A stretch of DNA of 64,000 nt from NCBI GenBank assembly GCA_010909725.1, contig JAACMV010000010.1, positions 186,001-250,000 on the forward strand. Direction: 5' to 3'. Shown here one piece after another: positions 38,890-48,227 of the stretch. The notes below the pieces were generated by a model. That model saw only the letters and a list, made by a program, of their open reading frames with translations, had not been told where the DNA came from and searched no databases. The position numbers and the translations under genes were made by a program. The DNA is from Picochlorum sp. 'celeri'. Taxonomy: Eukaryota; Chlorophyta; Trebouxiophyceae. How positions within the stretch are numbered: position 1 is the first letter of the stretch; every line of letters begins with the position of its first letter.

Positions 38890-41800
38890 TTACTTGAACA
38901 AGAATTTCATATCATCCTCTGTCAATTTATGGATGGCAGATGCATCTCCTCCCACAGTTGCTTCAAAGATGAGTCTTTTCTTTTCTTGAAGTTTGAGAAT
39001 ACGTTCTTCGATGGTTCCCTCGATGATGAACTTGACACACGTCATTGGTCTGAACTGGCCCAATCTGTGTATTCGATCCATAGCTTGGCTCTGCATAGCA
39101 TCATTCCACCAAACATCCATGATGTAGCAGTGGCTTGCAGCTGTAAGATTTAATGCCACGCCACCTGCTTTGAGGGACATGAGAAATACTTTGATGTCTG
39201 GATCGTTGGAAAAGGAGTTGATGACCTGCTCTCGTGCCTTCAATGTCATTGACCCGCTGAGTTTGACACACTTGATGCCTGTTTGTTCCAGTCTATACCA
39301 AATGAGATCCAGCATGGATGTGAACTGGGAGAATACGATGGCTTTGGCGCTTGGATCGGATGCAAGCATGGCATTGAGTTCTTCTCTGAGCGCCTCTATT
39401 TTTGTGGACGATTCAAACTTTTTCAAATCCAATCGGGACAAAAAGCTTGCTTGTGAGGATCTCTTCCTTGCAGGTTTTCCTGTAGTATTATCCTCTACCG
39501 TGTGTGCGTGGAGTTCAATCGATAAGGGTGCATCACAGGTGGGGCATGTAGTGGAGGATTCTTCTTCTGCAGCCCCAAGCAGATCAATGGCACACAGGCG
39601 GCAAAAGGAATGCCCACAATGGGATGTGATTGGATCTTCAGGGGGATCTCGACAGATGGCACACACATCATTCTCCTCCTGTTGCTTCTCTTTTGCTTCC
39701 AGCATGGCTGTGTTGCTAAAGATGACCAGATATGGGTGATTAAGAGCCTGTCGCAGTCGTATCAAGAGGTCAAAAATATGAGCATAGTTGTTGAGCAATG
39801 TTCCTGCACCCACATACGATCCAAACTGAACCTTTGATTGCGTGTACAAAGCTTCGTAATAGTCTCTTTCTGCCTCACTGAGTGAATCCCTTCTCAGGAA
39901 GACGGCCCGTGGGGGTAATGCCAACGTATTTGCTTCTTGAATCTTGGTTCTTCGAAGACAGATTTTGCTCAAAACATGTTTCAGTATCACCATTGCTTTT
40001 GTTCCTTTTCCTTTGAAGCCGTGCCGTTGTATCGGATTTGAAATATGTTTGTTCCAGCAGCAGAAATGAGACATTGGACCATGGCTGCATTGGTCACAAG
40101 TTGATTTATGGCTGACAAACTCCTCCTGCATGGTCCGTTTGAATGGATACTCCAGTGACATACAGTCGTGCTTGCATTTGCTGCAAAAGTAATACGAGTA
40201 TGGATTCAATCTGAGGAACCTGATTAATGAATATAGCTCTGAAATCCTATTCTGAAGAGGAGTTCCTGACAGAGACCATCTGTACAAGGACTGGAGAGCA
40301 AATACTGCTTTTGAGGTGTTTGTATTTCGTCCCTTGATGGCATGTGCTTCGTCAAGGATGATTCGTCGCCAATTTATTTGATGTATAACAGATACTGGTT
40401 TTTCCTTTTCTGTATACTTTTCTCTCGCAGATATGTCTGCTGCTATCATTTTGGCTGCTTGCACGGCAGCTTCGTCATCCCAATCTCCTGCCCCAACCAA
40501 CTTTTCAGCAGCTTTTACAGCCTCTTCCGCATCCAGATCCTCAAACGATAAATCGACTTGATCGAGATAATCACCATCATCATCACTTTCTGAAGAGAAA
40601 GAGTCATCCTCATCGACTGTTTTAGTCTTTTTGGCCTTTTTCTTTTGGTGCACTGGTTGTTTCTTCTTCTTTTGCTGTTTTGCAAGTGCTTCACTCTTCA
40701 TAGCATCCGGTCCACAAAAGAACCGTAAATGAACCTTGAGTCGATCAGGGTAATACTTTTTTCCACAATATCTACACGCTATTTTCGTCGGTAGCATTGC
40801 CTTTCTAAAATCTGCTTCAAGCGTGTTGTACGTTGTGATGACGACATCTGCATTCGACAGCGCTGCTGCATTGTTGGATCGCTTGGGACCTTGGTACACG
40901 GCAACTTTGAGGGATCCTGGGACAGTGTGTCGCGCAATTTCATTCACCCATTGAACTACTGCCACTAAAGGACATACTACCAACGTTGCACCGCAATACT
41001 CTCTCGTTTCATCGTATTCTGCATGACACTGCACTGTCAATGGATCCTCTTTCTTCACTGCCTTTCCCTTTCTGCCTTTTTTCTTCTTGGGCTCAATGAC
41101 TTCTTCTGTTTGTTCTTTTTCTTTATGTACTTTTTCTAAATCTTCTCCTTCTTCTTGTTGTTCAAGTACTGTGGACTCTTTTTTTGGCTGTACTGGAAGA
41201 TTCTTTGTAGGTTGCTCTTGAGTTGGTGGTGCACCTGCCAGTTTCAGCGATAGATTTCCAAGTGGATTATCATTTGCCTTTTCACACGTATTCTGTACTG
41301 GGGACATTTCGTTCGCCTTCTGTGACCAGTCATACCCATGCATTGTATCCTTGTCCTTTTGATTTGCCATGATCAAACTTATAGCTTGAATCGTCTTTCC
41401 CATTCCCATCTACACAGGCATGTACAATTCCCTGTTTCCCGATTCACCTACATGTACACATGCATGCATATATGACATACCTCATCCGCTAAAATACCAC
41501 CTTTTAAAGGACCGTGCTCTTGCTCTAAAGCAAAAGACAAAAATTGCCTTTGGAACGGCAACAGATCCATGAGCAATCCCTCTGGCGGATCCGCCTCTTT
41601 CAACTCTCTTGTAAATGTAAAATCCTCGGGATTAAGATCCTCCTCATCATCGAAAGGACCCCATACATTTTCTTCATCGCTTTTACTCTTGTCTGCCTTG
41701 GGCTTTGGTGTCTTTCTCTTTCTGTTCTTCTTCCCAGCTGGTTTTGAAGGCCCAGGTTTGTCTTCATCCACCGACTGAACCTCGTTGCTAGGCTGATCTA

Positions 41801-41981
41801 CAATGTCATCCTCATCTACTAAATTTAATGATCCATGTAACGAATCCTCGTCGTCCTCTTCTTCCGAAGGAATGTAGTCCTCCGAGTCGTCCTCCTCCAA
41901 CAAACCCTTGTCTTTGGCCAAAGTCAAAGACGACTTTGGCCCATCACTGTTTCGCTTCCTCCCTCGACCTCTCTGAACCAT
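38890..41981 (-). CDS. RAD16: RAD16-type SNF2/RING DNA-repair ATPase, 2 exons
   Basis: 1006 residues from exons 41981-41481 and 41409-38890 (71-nt intron, GTATGT donor). The intron splits the Walker A block in phase 0: GGILADE|MGMGKTIQA. The start is the ATG at 41981. An acidic, Lys-rich N-terminus is followed by LLPFQRQFLSFALEQEHG. The SNF2 motifs are IILDEAHAIK (DEAH), LSGTPLQNRI, IVFSQFTSMLD and MDRIHRLGQFRPM. Inserted are a zinc knuckle (CRYCGKKYYPDRLKVHLRFF), a Cys/His block (CDQCSHGPMSHFCCWN) and a C3HC4 RING (CAICRDPPEDPITSHCGHSF). This arrangement is typical of RAD16, the partner of RAD7 in global-genome nucleotide-excision repair and ubiquitylation. Nuclear. Confidence 0.93.
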
Positions 41982-42230
41982 TTTAGGAGTATTTGTTCCA
42001 TCACAATGGCAATGCAAGCATTCTTTAATGTTGGGTACCCTGGCTATGGCGAGCAAATCCTATGGCTGTGACTGTGTCATCTAGATGGATACATTGAACC
42101 TCCACATCCACACCGATTTTGCACTAGAAATACCTAATCTGGTCACGATTGCTAGTTATATCAATTCAAATTTTAGATCGGGTACGAATTCACAGTACCG
42201 AGTACAAATCGAGCAATCTTTGACATAGCT

Positions 42231-43184
42231 ATGCTCTTGACGGCGACCCCAAGCACCAGAACTCAACTATCAGTACAAACTAGATCCAAGCCATCAAACG
42301 TTTCATTGAATAAAAGTGTATCATTTCGTGTATCAAGAAGGCGCAATATGGGACAGTGTTTCAGTAGCGGTGCGTGCTTTCCTTGGTCTACCCAACCCCT
42401 CCTGTTATCCAGGTGTACGATTTGCCGGCATCTGCTTTTATGAATACTGTGCTAATAATGTGTGAACGATCTATGATCTGCAGAAAAGCAAAGCGGAGCC
42501 AAGGCATCTGCAGTCACAACTGCTGCCAGCAAAGGAGTCAATGCCAGTGGAGCAGCTCCACTGAAAGTCATGATTGCTGGTGCCCCAGCTGCCGGTAAGG
42601 GAACTCAATGCGCACGCATCGTGGAGGAATATGGTCTTGTTCATATCTCAGTTGGAGATTTGTTGAGGGCTGAAGTAGCCGCTGGCACTGCTGCCGGTAA
42701 AAAGGCCAAGTCTTACATGGACAATGGTGACCTTGTTCCAAACGAGGTTGTTGTGGAAATGGTGAAGAACAAGTTGGCCGAGCCAGCTGTTGTGGAACAT
42801 GGATGGCTTTTGGATGGATATCCAAGATCCGCAGAGCAGGCTGAGGCTATTGAAGCTGAAGACATCAGACCAGATGTCTTTTTGCTTGTCAACGTGCCAG
42901 ATGAGGACTTGGTTGAGCGAGTTGTTGGTCGCCGCAATGACCCAGAGACTGGTGAGATTTATCACCTCAAATTCAAACCACCTCCACCAGAGATTGTAGA
43001 CAGATTGGAGCAGAGAAGTGACGACACTGAGGAAATGGTTAGAAGACGTCTGGATACATACCACAAGAATGTGGAGGCTGTGGTGGGTTACTACAAGGAT
43101 CAGCTTGTTGAAATTGATGGAGCAAAGGATATGGACACTGTGTTCCAATCTATTAAAACAACAATTGACAAGGCCAGGGCATAA
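42231..43184 (+). CDS. Plastid adenylate kinase, 2 exons
   Basis: 279 residues from exons 42231-42369 and 42484-43184 (114-nt intron, GTGCGT donor, CTGCAG acceptor; join FSSE|KQSGAK). The first ~75 residues are Ser/Thr/Arg-rich and lack acidic residues, as in plastid transit peptides. The mature enzyme interconverts ATP+AMP and 2 ADP. The P-loop is MIAGAPAAGKGTQCA, the AMP site VGDLLRAEVAAGT, then GWLLDGYPRSAEQAEA. The lid opens at GRRNDPETGEIYHLKFKPPP (long form without zinc Cys) and ends at RRRLDTYHKNVEAVV. The sequence is close to plant chloroplast adenylate kinase; an Ala replaces the common Ser in the P-loop. Confidence 0.92.
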
Positions 43185-43270
43185 CTCAATTCAATCGCTA
43201 TGTGTAACATTACATGACAAGTATTCAGTCATAAATAGGTCATGCTCATGTGTATCCGAAAAAGTATGTA

Positions 43271-44902
43271 TTAGCACGCATCTTTGTAGAAAATTGTTTT
43301 AATCCTCCCCAGCAGAGAATTACATATTGTCCCCCCTTCTTTCAAACAGACATCTCTGGATATCAAACTGATATCCTCATCGCAATGCAAGAACAGCTTT
43401 CTCACGGCAAACACAGAATCTTTGCCAAATTTACGAGCAGTGAGGAAACACGTGTCTGGCAGTTGAGCCTCAAAAGATGGCTCCTTGATTCCGAATGATT
43501 CACAGAGAGCTTCATTTCCTGAAACTTCAGCAGCAGGATGGAACAGGGACCGCGCATTCTCTTGGGCTTCGTGCCAATTACAATCCGGAAATGGTCTCCC
43601 ATTGATTGATTTTGACGCTGCACGAGCCTGGTAGATCAAATCTGGTGAAATCTCGTTCCCACTATACGCCTTTGGATGGGCACTCTTCGCTTCCCAGGAT
43701 GTAAAACTCACTCCTCTACTCTCACAAATTCCTTCCGAGTCTTTATCATGACTTGCTAGAAGCGTTGCAAAGTAGTGTTCATCAGAAAAACAATCTCTGT
43801 GCCATCTTGAGTGCTCATCATCCCAGGCACTCCAACAGTGCCTTTCAAACATCCGATACACTTCTTTATCGCTCAAAGCTAATTCTACATGCTCTCTTGT
43901 TAATGTCATCCATTGTGGGCTCTTTCGCCAATGGTGGAACTTGAGCCTTTTCGTCTCCATCCTTGGGTGCCATCTCCATGGACTGGTACTCTCATGCACA
44001 CATGTATCAAGCCTCGAAGAATTCTCAGCCTGAAGCTGCTGATACATGGTCAGTGGATCATAAATAGGAATGTCAGACTCCGAAAGGAGTAAAAATCTCG
44101 TATTCAAAGGATCTTTGAATGCCTCCCACAGAAGATGACGTGTGGCCTCCACTAATGTATGCGCTCCCCACTCTGTAGCCACCCTATAATCCACAATTTT
44201 CCCATGCCACAACGACGCCGGGTCATATCCTTCAAATGAAGGGGGTGCATGAACATAAATCGAGAACAAGTGTTGATTTTTGTACTCTGCATCATATCCA
44301 TTTGATTTCAGCAAGCATGATGCAGGCACAACCACCCCTGACGTTGAATTGCACACTCTTTGAGCCACAACTTGAGAGGGAATCAATCCTTCTGCCGAAC
44401 GGAGCCATAACCTCCACGACGATTCATGATACAAATCACCAGTCGTCAGAAACAACAGAGCCACTCTGGGAATCCCAAGCACATCTCCACACTCATCCTG
44501 ACTATGTCGATATACTTCAGCTTCTGGAAGATATGCGTGTCTATGAGGAGGCTCCCCGGGAGCCCTCTTTCCCTCTAAAACTGACGTGATTATTCCAAAA
44601 GGAGCTCCAATACTCCCATCACTCCTCATCATTGATGCCCACATGAAAAAGAGCAAGCACCACAACAATGCTTCTCGTGAATGCAAACGAGCCTGTCGTA
44701 CCGCTCGAAGTCGTGCATACGACGCACTGCGAATCATCTTGGTCGCCTTACCCACTGACTCAACCACTCGACGTCCATTGGAACCACCAAAATCCCCAAA
44801 TAAAAGCCCAGATGCTGTATGCCTGTGCTGATGGAGAAGCAACTCAGGGCTGCTCCTGGTCAATTCAGAGGGAAAAGTGGTCCAAGTACTCGACTTTCTC
44901 AT
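43271..44902 (-). CDS. GT14 (DUF266, core-2/I-branching-like) glycosyltransferase
   Basis: 543 residues, single exon. An N-terminal anchor at about residues 78-95 (ALLWCLLFFMWASMM) makes it a type II Golgi protein; the first 75 residues would be cytosolic. Catalytic domain motifs: VALLFLTTGDLYHESSWRLW, YDPASLWHGKIVDYRV, LVEATRHLLWEAF, RFLLLSESDIPIYDPLTMYQ, HHWRKSPQWMTLTREHVELA and CFSDEHYFATLLA. These are the plant/algal DUF266 subgroup of GT14. The sugar and acceptor are unknown. A shorter cytosolic tail from an internal Met is possible. Confidence 0.87.
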   Translation of the reverse strand: MRKSSTWTTFPSELTRSSPELLLHQHRHTASGLLFGDFGGSNGRRVVESVGKATKMIRSASYARLRAVRQARLHSREALLWCLLFFMWASMMRSDGSIGAPFGIITSVLEGKRAPGEPPHRHAYLPEAEVYRHSQDECGDVLGIPRVALLFLTTGDLYHESSWRLWLRSAEGLIPSQVVAQRVCNSTSGVVVPASCLLKSNGYDAEYKNQHLFSIYVHAPPSFEGYDPASLWHGKIVDYRVATEWGAHTLVEATRHLLWEAFKDPLNTRFLLLSESDIPIYDPLTMYQQLQAENSSRLDTCVHESTSPWRWHPRMETKRLKFHHWRKSPQWMTLTREHVELALSDKEVYRMFERHCWSAWDDEHSRWHRDCFSDEHYFATLLASHDKDSEGICESRGVSFTSWEAKSAHPKAYSGNEISPDLIYQARAASKSINGRPFPDCNWHEAQENARSLFHPAAEVSGNEALCESFGIKEPSFEAQLPDTCFLTARKFGKDSVFAVRKLFLHCDEDISLISRDVCLKEGGTICNSLLGRIKTIFYKDAC

Positions 44903-45707
44903 CCTAGTTAAATATAAACAACCTAAAGCGAAAGAATGTATGCGCGAATGGAATAAATATGTACAAGTGGAAAGAGCAACCCTCTCTCAAGGTGTCAACG
45001 CGTTGACCATGACATCCCTACATTGCACAGAAACTCATTTTTGTGACCACAATGTAGTATTTAAATATTGAAATGTATGTAAAGGCATCATTGCTTGACG
45101 TTTGTGCAGTGCCACGTGTGTCCATGGAGGATACGGATGCGGACTCTAGCAACGACAATAACCACCTACCTTGATAGATCGATCAAAAGAAATGAAATAC
45201 AATTAAATGGTACTGTATCCACGCCCAGGGACCCAGTATTCTTGCGTCAATCGTAGCTGCATTCGAATGTCTGTTTTATTACGGAAGTCTATGGCGGGAA
45301 GACGAATTCTGTCGATTACGTCGCACTAGTACAATGGTTTTATGATAATGATCCTTTTTACCCATCATTTAAGGACTGAACATGGCTCGTATATGCATAT
45401 TGGTGGAATAGTGTGGAACTGTCCGCATTTGAAACGCAAATTTGAATGTCCCATCGGGCGCGTATTTCATGGGAGGAATGGAACAATGAAGGTGTTTGAG
45501 ATTTTCCTATTGGACAAACATTTCATGGGAAGACAACAGTCTGTCCGTCCAGGGTCGAATCGTACTAAGCCAAATGATGATGGCGCTTCGTCCCGAAGCC
45601 AGTTTTAAAACTAATTGAGATTGATTGACAGCTCTGTTCATTCAATCTTTTTCACAGATCCGATTTTAATCTAAAAGCAAATAATAAACTTCTTTGATCG
45701 ACGTTTA
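44903..45707. other. Intergenic region, nothing convincing
   Basis: 805 bases between divergent genes. An 88-codon plus-strand frame at 45342-45608 has no recognisable domain and is probably chance. No tRNA was found. Confidence 0.4.
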
Positions 45708-47063
45708 ATGGTGCGTAGATTGGATTTTCATATGAACACGGTTTTGCGATCGACTCGTCTGAACGTGCAACTCTTGAAATCCCACACGTTGGAGTACTTT
45801 TATACCATGGATGTATATATTAATATGAATGTATTCGTAATTGTGCAGGACAGAAGCCCTTCGTCGTCTTTGTTTGGAAGAAGAAAGAGAAGAAGAAGCG
45901 ATCAAGCGAGAAACACCCACAACAATTTCCCACATGCAGACATCCCCATATCCCCTGAATCTGGTTCGTCCGGGCCTGATATGGACGAATCAGACATGGT
46001 ACCACGGTACGATGAGCTGAGCCCTTTCCGATCTCATCGCTCACCCAGACTGGACACCGGTTTGGAGATTCTCATTGATGCTTTGCCAAACTTGCCTTTG
46101 CAAAGCGATACTGATGTTGATCTGTCAGGAGAGTCATATATGGAGGAGGAAGACCGAGACTTGGGCCAAGCAAAAGGGACCTTTCAGGGGCAAACTATGT
46201 CTTTTCCAAGGTCTTTTGCGCTGGGACATGTACCAAATCTCCCAGAGAATGATGATAATCCGATGGAATGTATGGAATATCCTATCCTCTATGTAGACCA
46301 CGAAGAAGGAGAAATGGTTGATGAGCAAAAGACCATTGCAGTGGGGACGCCATTCGTGAGCATGGAGGTGGATGGAGATGCTTCCGCTCTTGCCGACAGT
46401 GTGTTCGGTTTTCTGACTGGATCAATCGAGACGATCATTGAAGGAGACGATATGTTGATAACATTGGCTGCCTTTCTCGGTGGAGAGATGGCCACAAACA
46501 ACTTCTATGGGCAGTGCAGGCAGTTGGAGGAATTTGGAACATGGGATGGGATTGATTCCTTTCAATACGACGCCTCCAGTGACCTCCAAGTCGTTACTGG
46601 GACCAGAAATGATCTGAAGATGCTTTCCATGATGCTCTTGAAGCTGGCCGAACCAAGCATTGGGTTTGAGCAGCTTGTTCAATATGTGGCTGCTGCATAC
46701 GATGAGCTCATTTCGAAATGGGAAGATGAACATCCAGATATTGCGCCTGAGACGTTTTTCCAGAACCAGTTCAGTGTACAATCTTTGAGGAAGTCGGCAC
46801 GAGCCATGTATAAAACTATCGACTCGTGGTCCCCAGCCTTCAATCACATCCAATTCAAAACCTTGACAGAACTGAGAGGTTCAAGGGCCAAAGAAGCTGC
46901 ATTGATCGCGCCTGGGATCGCCTTGTTTGCGTGCCAAAGACACAACGAGCACATAAACAGAGTCAAGCACGACACAGAGGACATCGAGATCTCACTGCTT
47001 GAGGCTGTGAGACCAGACAAGGTTGCCGTGTGTGCCCAGAGGCTTGCTTCCTTCCCTAATTAA
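45708..47063 (+). CDS. Unknown nuclear-type protein; start codon forms the whole coding part of exon 1
   Basis: 405 residues if the intron 45711-45848 is removed. ATG at 45708-45710 is followed at once by GTGCGT, and TTGTGCAG at 45841-45848 precedes GACAGAAGC (M|DRSPSSSLFG). Without splicing, the open frame would add 46 hydrophobic/basic residues. The N-terminus has GRRKRRRSDQ, a nuclear-localisation-like cluster, then a Ser/Pro/Asp-rich acidic region to about residue 170. A helical folded region follows (FLTGSIETIIEGDDMLITLA; LKMLSMMLLKLAEPSIGFEQ; HIQFKTLTELRGSRAKEAAL). I do not recognise the family. Confidence 0.6.
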   Translation: MVRRLDFHMNTVLRSTRLNVQLLKSHTLEYFYTMDVYINMNVFVIVQDRSPSSSLFGRRKRRRSDQARNTHNNFPHADIPISPESGSSGPDMDESDMVPRYDELSPFRSHRSPRLDTGLEILIDALPNLPLQSDTDVDLSGESYMEEEDRDLGQAKGTFQGQTMSFPRSFALGHVPNLPENDDNPMECMEYPILYVDHEEGEMVDEQKTIAVGTPFVSMEVDGDASALADSVFGFLTGSIETIIEGDDMLITLAAFLGGEMATNNFYGQCRQLEEFGTWDGIDSFQYDASSDLQVVTGTRNDLKMLSMMLLKLAEPSIGFEQLVQYVAAAYDELISKWEDEHPDIAPETFFQNQFSVQSLRKSARAMYKTIDSWSPAFNHIQFKTLTELRGSRAKEAALIAPGIALFACQRHNEHINRVKHDTEDIEISLLEAVRPDKVAVCAQRLASFPN

Positions 47064-47497
47064 TCCTCCTCAGGATGAATCCAATACACCCACACGCTAC
47101 TGAAAATGTAGCAGTTATGGGACACAACTATGATTGAGCTGATATTTTTTGTCTTGTATCCTCAGCACATGTGCTTGGTGTGAAAGGATGTGCCACCCAC
47201 CCACCAGCCATGTGCCTGCATAAATCCAAATGAATTTTTTTGACTTCGTATGAGCCCACCACTTTGGTATCATAATCGAAAATCTTATTGTCACACTGGA
47301 TGTATAGATGATCTACAATACTTGTATTCCTTGTGCATGTAAATACAATTGTATGTATGTTGTTTTATGATACCAAATATGGAAGATTTGTGTGCCATGC
47401 CATTCCCAGTCCTCTTCTATACAATACACCGCACATCCGCAAAGACACAGTCAATACTAAACTACATATATTTTGTATATACCAAATAAATATCAAG
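47064..47497. other. Intergenic region, nothing recognised
   Basis: Separates the unknown 405-residue gene from TOM22. AT-rich towards TOM22 (TTTTGTATATACCAAATAAA before its start). Confidence 0.4.
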
Positions 47498-47716
47498 ATG
47501 ATTGCCAACGCCCTGCAAGACGTCAGCACCTCTGTCAGAAAGCTCACCAAGAGCACCGGAAAAGCAGCTTGGATCGCAGGAACTGCCTTCTTGGTATTAA
47601 TTGTCCCTTTGATTATTGAAATGGATAGAGAACAACAGGCAGTCGACTTTGAAAACCAGCAAATGAACGCTTTGACGGGATCATCAACCTCAGACGGTGG
47701 AGCCGGCAGCGCATAG
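47498..47716 (+). CDS. TOM22: Mitochondrial import receptor subunit TOM22/TOM9
   Basis: 72 residues, single exon, matching the short plant-type TOM9 that replaces the longer animal/fungal Tom22. Central subunit of the outer-membrane TOM complex. MIANALQDVSTSVRKLTKST is a short basic cytosolic segment without the acidic receptor domain. The diagnostic transmembrane block is GKAAWIAGTAFLVLIVPLII, followed by EMDREQQAVDFENQQMNALT in the intermembrane space. The start is the ATG at 47498. It lies 62 bases before SDHAF3 on the same strand. Confidence 0.9.
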   Translation: MIANALQDVSTSVRKLTKSTGKAAWIAGTAFLVLIVPLIIEMDREQQAVDFENQQMNALTGSSTSDGGAGSA

Positions 47717-47778
47717 ACGTGCACGAGTGCCTAATATCATTAGATAAGTACATTGATAATAGATAGTGGGTTGTAAGG

Positions 47779-48207
47779 ATGGATCAGAGGAGGCGAGCGG
47801 CTGTATCTCTCTACAGGAGGGTGCTGAGGGCTCACATCAGGTGTCTTCCTGAACACATGAGGCAATTGGGCGATCGATACTTTAGAGATGAATTTATAAG
47901 GCATGTAGATAGCAATGTGCGTGATGATCAATGGGAAGAGTTTGTGAAGCAGTGGGATGCCTATTGTGGAGTCTTGCTAGCACAGAAACAGATGCAGGAC
48001 CCTACATCCTCTCACCAGAGCAACGATGGAACTGCGTCGCCATCTGATCTTGTGTTTCCAGATGGCGCGAGTCCATCGGGAGAATTGGATCAATCGTCCG
48101 CAGAGGCGCTGTCAGATGATCAAAAGGCGCGGCTGATTCGGTTGGAAAAGGAAGCATTGTCATTTGGTAAGTCTGCATTCCCATCGGGACCCGAGCATAG
48201 TAAATAA
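47779..48207 (+). CDS. SDHAF3: LYR-motif succinate dehydrogenase assembly factor 3 (SDHAF3/ACN9)
   Basis: 142 residues, single exon. Mitochondrial factor that protects the iron-sulfur subunit of complex II during assembly. Residues 6-66 hold the LYR motif region: RAAVSLYRRVLRAHIRCLP, MRQLGDRYFRDEFIRHV, then FVKQWDAYCGVLL, all characteristic of ACN9. The 75-residue tail is Ser/Asp-rich and longer than usual (ALSDDQKARLIRLEKEALSF). It ends 20 bases before the OSCA-like gene. Confidence 0.9.
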   Translation: MDQRRRAAVSLYRRVLRAHIRCLPEHMRQLGDRYFRDEFIRHVDSNVRDDQWEEFVKQWDAYCGVLLAQKQMQDPTSSHQSNDGTASPSDLVFPDGASPSGELDQSSAEALSDDQKARLIRLEKEALSFGKSAFPSGPEHSK

Positions 48208-48227
48208 AAAATGTAATACTACAAACA

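Noticed and set aside
45545..45575. GGGTCGAATCG resembling a T loop
   Set aside because: The flanks do not form a T stem and no D arm is nearby.
45342..45608. 88-codon plus-strand frame in the intergenic space
   Set aside because: No domain, no supporting splice sites and composition like the flanking non-coding DNA.
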